Of a DNA stretch of 55,438 bases, positions 51,141-55,438 are shown piece after piece. Below the pieces are notes generated by a model that was given only the letters and a program-made list of their open reading frames with translations, searched no databases and had not been told where the DNA came from. The translations under genes were made by a program, and so were the position numbers. Location of the stretch: positions 1 to 55,438 of the forward strand of contig JAYKGV010000046.1 in assembly GCA_035285595.1 (NCBI GenBank). Reading direction: 5' to 3'. The first letter of the stretch is position 1; every line of letters begins with the position of its first letter. The DNA comes from VGJW01 sp035285595 (lineage in GTDB: Bacteria > Cyanobacteriota > Sericytochromatia > S15B-MN24 > VGJW01).

Positions 51141-53262
51141 GACGAGGCGGGCGTCGAACCTGCTTGGAGATTTTTCGGTTCTTCCCCCTGAGCGACTTGC
51201 TCTTTTTTCCGGCCGTCCGGGGAAGAGTGCGGGCCACATCCAACAAGTAGGCCTGGGCATCCAGGCCCGGCGATCCTGAAGGTCGGGTGGCCCTTCTCCA
51301 GTTTCCATCGGCATCGAGCAGACGCGCCTTGATGTCATCCGCCAGATAGGAGGCCAGGATCTCTTCACGGATGCGACGAGCCGCCGCGGGATCGTGGATG
51401 GGAAACAGCACCTCCACCCGGTGATCGAGATTTCGGGCCATCATGTCCGCGCTGCCAACCCAGATCCTGCTTTCATCGCCCTGTCCGAACACCAGGATGC
51501 GAGAGTGCTCCAGAAAGCGGCCCACGATGCTGCGTACCTGAATATTCTCTGAAAGACCCTGCACCCCGGGCCGCAAGCAGCACATCCCCCGGATGACGAG
51601 GTCGATCCTGACCCCTGCCTGGGAAGCCGCATAAAGCTCCCTGATGATCGGGATGTCCGTCAGGGCATTGCACTTGATGATGATCCGCCCTTGGGTCCCT
51701 CGGGCAGCCTCTTCGCGAATCAACGAGACCAGCTTGCCCCGCATGCCGTCGGGAGCCACCAGAAGCCGTCTGTAACCTTGCTTGCGGGAGTAGCCCGTAA
51801 GGCTGTTGAAGAGGTCCGTGGCATCGGCCGCCACCTCGGGATCGCAGGTGAACAGCCCCAGGTCGGTGTACCCCCGGGCCGTGCTCGGGTTGTAGTTGCC
51901 GCTGCCGAGATGCAGGTAACGCCTGATGCCGTCCGCCTCGCGTCGCACCACCATGGCCAGCTTGCCGTGGGTCTTGAGACCCAGCAGTCCGTAGGTCACA
52001 TGAACGCCACGCTGCTCCAGGCGTTTCGCCCAAAGTATGTTGTTCTCCTCGTCGAACCTTGCCTTCAGCTCCACCACCACCGCCACTTGCTTGCCCCGCT
52101 CGGCCGCTTCGCCCAACGCATCGATCACTCCGGAATCCCCGGTGGTGCGGTACAGAGTCTGCTTGATGGCCAGCACCTGCGGGTCTTCGGCAGCCTGCCA
52201 GATGAAATCCACGACCGGATCGAAAGCCTCGAAGGGATGGTGCACCAGGACGTCGCGGTCGCGAATGACCGCGAAAAGGTCCTCTTCCCTGCGAAATGGC
52301 TCGGGCATCACGGGCAGGTGGGCAGGAAGCTGCAATTCCGGAAGGGGCAAGCGTGCCACCTGCATCAGATCCCCCAGGCCCAGCAGGGTCTCGGAAGCGT
52401 AGAGGTCATCCTCACCTAGCGAGAGAGCCCGGATCAGCATTTCCTTCATGCCGACAGGCATATCGGGCGTCACCTCGAGGCGGGTCGCGCGTCCAAAGCG
52501 ACGCTTGCGCACTTCCTGCTCGATGACGGTCAGCAGATCCACGGCCTCGTCTTCGGCAATCTCGATGTCGGCATTTCGCGTCACCCTGAAGGGATGAATG
52601 GCGCGTACGCGAATGTCGGGAAACAGGGCATCCACGTGAGCCGTAACCAACTCCTCGAGCGGCAGGAAGGCCTTGCCTCCCTCGGCAGGCACGAAGCGGG
52701 GCCAGTTGGACGGGAGTTTGACGCGGGCAAAGGCCTCGCCCACATGGGGCGTATCCACGAGAATGCCCAGGTTCAAAGACAAATTCGAAATAATGGGGAA
52801 GGGATGGCTGGGATCGACGGCCAATGGCGTCAGGACCGGAAAAACCTCCTCGTGGAACCAGCGTGCCAGCCTTTCCTTCTCCGACACGGAGAGATCTTGG
52901 TACTTGAGCACACGGAGGCCCCGATCCTGGACCGCAGGCAGGATCCCTCGCATCAGGGTGTCCTCCTGCCGCTTTGTCATGGCGAGAACCCGGCGGCGAA
53001 TCGCCTCGAGCTGGGCCGTGGGACCTTGGCCATCGGGAGAGAGAAAGGTGCGGCCGCTGGCTTGCTGCTGCTGCAGCCCTCCCACGCGAATCATGAAGAA
53101 CTCATCGAGATTCGTCGCACTGATAGCAAGGAAACGCAGCCGCTCGAGCGGGGGGAGGTGGACGTCCTCGGCTTCCTCTAGAACACGTTCGTTGAAGTCG
53201 AGCCAGGAGAGCTCCGCGTTCAGGTAGGGTGTGCGAAACGCACGCCCTTGGGGCCTACGCAC
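51136..53262 (-). CDS. ppk1: Polyphosphate kinase 1
   Basis: 708 residues from GTG at 53262. A TTG at 53310 adds 16 residues but overlaps the MCP gene by 56 nt. Starts AFRTPYLNAELSWLDFNERV as in the family. Catalytic domain motifs: YLHLGSGNYNPSTARGYTDL (phosphorylated His) and WVGSADMMARNLDHRVEVL (second His). It polymerises ATP gamma-phosphate into polyphosphate. A Lys/Arg-rich C-terminal tail (KKSKSLRGKNRKISKQVRR) extends beyond the usual end. Confidence 0.94.
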   Translation of the reverse strand: MRRPQGRAFRTPYLNAELSWLDFNERVLEEAEDVHLPPLERLRFLAISATNLDEFFMIRVGGLQQQQASGRTFLSPDGQGPTAQLEAIRRRVLAMTKRQEDTLMRGILPAVQDRGLRVLKYQDLSVSEKERLARWFHEEVFPVLTPLAVDPSHPFPIISNLSLNLGILVDTPHVGEAFARVKLPSNWPRFVPAEGGKAFLPLEELVTAHVDALFPDIRVRAIHPFRVTRNADIEIAEDEAVDLLTVIEQEVRKRRFGRATRLEVTPDMPVGMKEMLIRALSLGEDDLYASETLLGLGDLMQVARLPLPELQLPAHLPVMPEPFRREEDLFAVIRDRDVLVHHPFEAFDPVVDFIWQAAEDPQVLAIKQTLYRTTGDSGVIDALGEAAERGKQVAVVVELKARFDEENNILWAKRLEQRGVHVTYGLLGLKTHGKLAMVVRREADGIRRYLHLGSGNYNPSTARGYTDLGLFTCDPEVAADATDLFNSLTGYSRKQGYRRLLVAPDGMRGKLVSLIREEAARGTQGRIIIKCNALTDIPIIRELYAASQAGVRIDLVIRGMCCLRPGVQGLSENIQVRSIVGRFLEHSRILVFGQGDESRIWVGSADMMARNLDHRVEVLFPIHDPAAARRIREEILASYLADDIKARLLDADGNWRRATRPSGSPGLDAQAYLLDVARTLPRTAGKKSKSLRGKNRKISKQVRRPPRL

Positions 53263-54511
53263 GCTGGAATCGCCCGATAAGCTTCTCGAGGCTTCTGGTT
53301 TGACCTGCAAGTGCTCCGACGGCCCCGCTGACCTCGGCCAAGGCTCGAACCTGGTCTTCGCCCTGCGAGGCCATCTGTTTGGTGCCTTTCTGGGTCTCCT
53401 CCGAGAGGTTCGACACGATGGTCAAGGTCTCGACCAGTCGGTCGGAAGCACTGCGAATCTGGGCCGTCGCTTTGAGGATCTCCGTGACCTGGTCCGTCGA
53501 ACGGCCCATGGCCGTCCGTGTCTCGGCAATGGCTCGACCCGCATCCTTGGCTGCGGTCTCCCCCTCGGAGACCTTGCGCGTGCCAACGCCGATCGCCGAG
53601 GCCACCTCCTTGGTTCGGCCCTGGACCCGCAGCAGAATGTCTTGAATACTGGCGAGCGCGCTCGAGGTCTGGGTCGCCAGCGACCGGATCTCGTCGGCAA
53701 TGATGGCGAAGCCTTGTCCCTTTTCCCCTGCCTGTGCCGCCGCGATGCCGGCATTGATCGCCAGCAGGTTGGTCTTCTTCGCGATGTTATGCACGGTCTG
53801 GACGATGTCACCTATCGACAGCACCTCACGTGACAGCTCGACCACCCCATCCGTTGAGCGGTGAACGGAGTTGCGAAGGTCCGTGATGGCATCCAACAGC
53901 TTGTCCAGAGAGTCCTTGGCCTGGGTCACCGTGTCGTGCGTTCGCCTATAGAGTTGTTCGGCGTTCACGGTATGGCGCTCGGCCGACTGGATCACCGCCT
54001 CGAAGGCCATCAGGCTCGAAATGGTATCGCGAATGAGGTCACTCTGTTTGGCCACCATTTCGAGCACCCGCTGCGACTGACCGGAAAGCCCCCGGGCCCC
54101 GCGCGTGCCTCGTTCAGAAACCCCCTGCAAATCCTCCTGCAGGCGAACGAGAGACCCTGAAGCTCCCTGCGCGTCCTGCACCCACTGGACCAAGCCTGCC
54201 CGCGTCTCTCCGAGCTTCTCGGCTACATCCGCAAGGCCGGGTGGCAGACGTCCGTGGTCCACGGGCTTGAGGTCACCCTCGCCCATCGCCTGCAGTTGTC
54301 CAGCCAGACGTTGCGCCGCCTCCTCCCACCGTCGGCGATAGAGCCAGCTGGCCGCGAAAGCCACCAGCAAGGCCACTGTCGCAAGCCCCACCCAAGCCAC
54401 GGGGGGAACCGCCAGCCAAGCCCCACCCGAGGACAAGCCCACGGCAAGGCCGCAAGCCTGAAGTGCGAAGGCGACGAAGAACAGGAACAGCCCAAGAGGA
54501 AGCGTGGCCAT
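53255..54511 (-). CDS. Methyl-accepting chemotaxis protein, divergent hairpin tip
   Basis: 418 residues from ATG at 54511. Two membrane helices (about 5-25 and 36-57) with no external domain between them, then a HAMP-like segment (QLQAMGEGDLKPVDHGRL). The signalling region reads TNLLAINAGIAAAQAGEKGQ and FAIIADEIRSLATQTSSALA. At the tip the usual NAAIEAARAGE is NAGIAAAQAGE: Glu is replaced by Ala and Arg by Gln. These positions contact CheA/CheW, so coupling may be altered. The stop lies inside ppk1's first codons. Confidence 0.9.
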   Translation of the reverse strand: MATLPLGLFLFFVAFALQACGLAVGLSSGGAWLAVPPVAWVGLATVALLVAFAASWLYRRRWEEAAQRLAGQLQAMGEGDLKPVDHGRLPPGLADVAEKLGETRAGLVQWVQDAQGASGSLVRLQEDLQGVSERGTRGARGLSGQSQRVLEMVAKQSDLIRDTISSLMAFEAVIQSAERHTVNAEQLYRRTHDTVTQAKDSLDKLLDAITDLRNSVHRSTDGVVELSREVLSIGDIVQTVHNIAKKTNLLAINAGIAAAQAGEKGQGFAIIADEIRSLATQTSSALASIQDILLRVQGRTKEVASAIGVGTRKVSEGETAAKDAGRAIAETRTAMGRSTDQVTEILKATAQIRSASDRLVETLTIVSNLSEETQKGTKQMASQGEDQVRALAEVSGAVGALAGQTRSLEKLIGRFQRA

Positions 54512-54521
54512 AGGTCCGTAT

Positions 54522-54550
54522 GTTATACCCGGCCGGGACAGGGCTGGACA
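54522..54550 (-). promoter_or_regulatory. Promoter candidate for the second MCP, near-leaderless
   Basis: Minus strand: -35 TGTCCA (54545-54550), 17-nt spacer, -10 TATAAC (54522-54527). Start would be about 4 nt before the ATG at 54511, and no ribosome site is present, suggesting near-leaderless translation. Confidence 0.45.
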
Positions 54551-54557
54551 GCGACGC

Positions 54558-55373
54558 TCAAGGACGCCGCCACGCCAGCGCCGAAGCAGCCGCCAAGCCC
54601 GCCAAGAGGGTCTGGCTGGCGCCCACGGGCAAGTCCAGGACATAGGCAGCCGCATACCCCCCTGTTCCGGCAAGCATCCCGAGGAGCGCCGACAGGCCCA
54701 GCGCCGCCATCGGGCCTCGCACCCACATTCCGGCAGCAAGCGCAGGAAGAATGCCCAGGGCCAGAACCGGCATCGCGCCAAGGACGCGGGTACCGACCGC
54801 AAGTGCCAGGGCCACTTGACCCACGAACACCAGCTCGAGAAGACCGACGGGCAGCCGTCGGAGCCGCGCACCGTCCGGATCTGCCGAAACCGCCAGGGCA
54901 GCGGGCGCAAACCACCAGGACGGAAGCAGCACCAGGAGGGCGACAGCCAGCGACCAGCCCAGATCTTCGGGAGAGATCAGGACTCCTGTCCCGAACAGCA
55001 AGGCATCGAGGTCGTGACGTTCCTGAGCCAGACGGGTGCCGATGGCGATGGCCGCGGCACCGGCCAGCAACTGCACGAGGGCCAGGACTCCTTCTCGCGG
55101 CGCACGCTTCACGGAAGGCCGACGCAACCAGCCGAAGCCCCCCGCGGTAGCCAACAAGGCCAGCCAGCGGGGTCCCGGCAGCCACGACCAAGAGCCCGCA
55201 AGAAAGGACAGAGCCACCGCGGCCGTAGCCACCTGCGTCAAGGCTGCCGACACGAAGACCAGCCGTCGCGCCAGCAGATGCACTCCCAGCAGGCCCAGAG
55301 AAGCTCCCAGCAACGCGGAGGCCAGCATCGGCTCACGGAAGAGAACCCATAACTCCTGCAAAAGCATGGTCAT
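54558..55373 (-). CDS. Metal (zinc/manganese) ABC transporter permease, ZnuB-like
   Basis: 271 residues from ATG at 55373 (ATGA overlap with the upstream gene). Seven to eight membrane segments. Family features: ASALLGASLGLLGVHLLARR, LVFVSAALTQVATAAVAL and LPVGASQTLLAGLAAASALA. ZnuB-type permeases import Zn2+, Mn2+ or Fe2+ with an ATPase and a binding protein. Substrate not resolvable. Confidence 0.88.
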   Translation of the reverse strand: MTMLLQELWVLFREPMLASALLGASLGLLGVHLLARRLVFVSAALTQVATAAVALSFLAGSWSWLPGPRWLALLATAGGFGWLRRPSVKRAPREGVLALVQLLAGAAAIAIGTRLAQERHDLDALLFGTGVLISPEDLGWSLAVALLVLLPSWWFAPAALAVSADPDGARLRRLPVGLLELVFVGQVALALAVGTRVLGAMPVLALGILPALAAGMWVRGPMAALGLSALLGMLAGTGGYAAAYVLDLPVGASQTLLAGLAAASALAWRRP

Positions 55374-55438
55374 GCACCTTGAGTCCGCATGGGCAACGGC
55401 CCCGTCGCAAGACGCAGGGCATCGTGGACACCGGGCTG
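55370..55438 (-). CDS. 3' end of upstream gene, probably the ABC ATPase partner (partial)
   Basis: Only the last 22 codons are in the window (ending LRLATGPLPMRTQGA, then TGA overlapping the permease ATG). The overlap and the usual gene order suggest a ZnuC-like ATPase, but no ATPase motif is visible here. Confidence 0.5.
   Translation of the reverse strand, partial: QPGVHDALRLATGPLPMRTQGA

Noticed and set aside
54512..54910. N-terminal extension of the second MCP
   Set aside because: Antisense-like Arg/Trp-rich sequence in the permease gene; the ATG at 54511 begins exactly at the first membrane helix.
1..55438. Mobile elements, CRISPR arrays, attachment sites, riboswitches
   Set aside because: No transposase or integrase motifs, spaced repeats, tRNA-flanking direct repeats or recognisable riboswitch cores were seen by eye.

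Overview
The window is GC-rich, densely packed bacterial DNA in which most genes overlap or abut (ATGA, GTGA, TTGA and TGATG junctions) and GTG/TTG starts are common. No prophage, insertion sequence, CRISPR array, rRNA or plasmid function was seen. The host is a diderm: there are lipoproteins, beta-barrel-like outer-membrane proteins, SPOR and SppA proteins. It is probably flagellated (FliJ- and FliK-like proteins, CheW, two MCPs). It uses the SUF system for Fe-S clusters, makes haem and has a light/B12-type regulator. The 4-Cys prefix on a kinase-like protein, the ruvX-DUF1292 pair, a CIA30 protein and a biliverdin-reductase-like enzyme hint at a non-photosynthetic relative of the Cyanobacteriota (Sericytochromatia-like). 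The Rrf2-controlled SUF operon would also fit Myxococcota or other deep diderm lineages. The phylum is inference.

Layout. 1-2641 (-): a cell-wall pair, a DUF1460 amidase-like protein and a 4-Cys/pseudokinase/transmembrane/L,D-transpeptidase fusion. 2738-5205 (+): leucyl aminopeptidase pepA and a coupled unknown gene. 5217-8392 (-): FtsB-like protein, tldD and tldE. 8496-16508 (+): a long directional run with DUF1015, rlmI, a Cys-rich small protein, a barrel-SppA fusion, ruvX, DUF1292, SPOR protein, CheW and a zinc-ribbon protein, closed by a hairpin. 16562-20758: tRNA-Pro, a TPR protein, yraN, an orphan PhnD-like binding protein, a membrane metallophosphoesterase, a DnaQ-like exonuclease and tRNA-Gly. 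20864-22845: CIA30 protein, a LolA-like lipoprotein and a secreted unknown.

22883-30121 reads as a light/photo-oxidative-stress neighbourhood: a BvdR-like oxidoreductase, DNA photolyase, FAD amine-oxidase-like protein, a short-chain dehydrogenase, a DUF1295 membrane protein, ferrochelatase and a CarH-type MerR/B12 regulator. The last three are translationally coupled. 30241-32497 (+): an unknown protein and an outer-membrane barrel. 32535-38537 (-): a complete rrf2-sufB-sufC-sufD-sufS-sufU-sufT operon with a visible promoter and a palindromic operator candidate over it. 38613-40835: a TPR protein, an orphan, and a less GC-rich patch with a small coiled-coil protein. 40855-43554: alr, divergent from a B-box-like membrane protein, then a small coiled-coil ORF. 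43595-46399 (-): helical protein, DnaJ-TPR, FliJ and FliK. 46444-49415 (+): mutL and an MCP. 49437-55438 (-): lipoprotein GH13 amylase, ppk1, a second MCP, a metal ABC permease and the tail of the gene before it.

The two most promising places for new biology are the pseudokinase-L,D-transpeptidase fusion coupled to DUF1460, and the CarH/haem/photolyase neighbourhood. All assignments come from reading motifs by eye; no database search was made.
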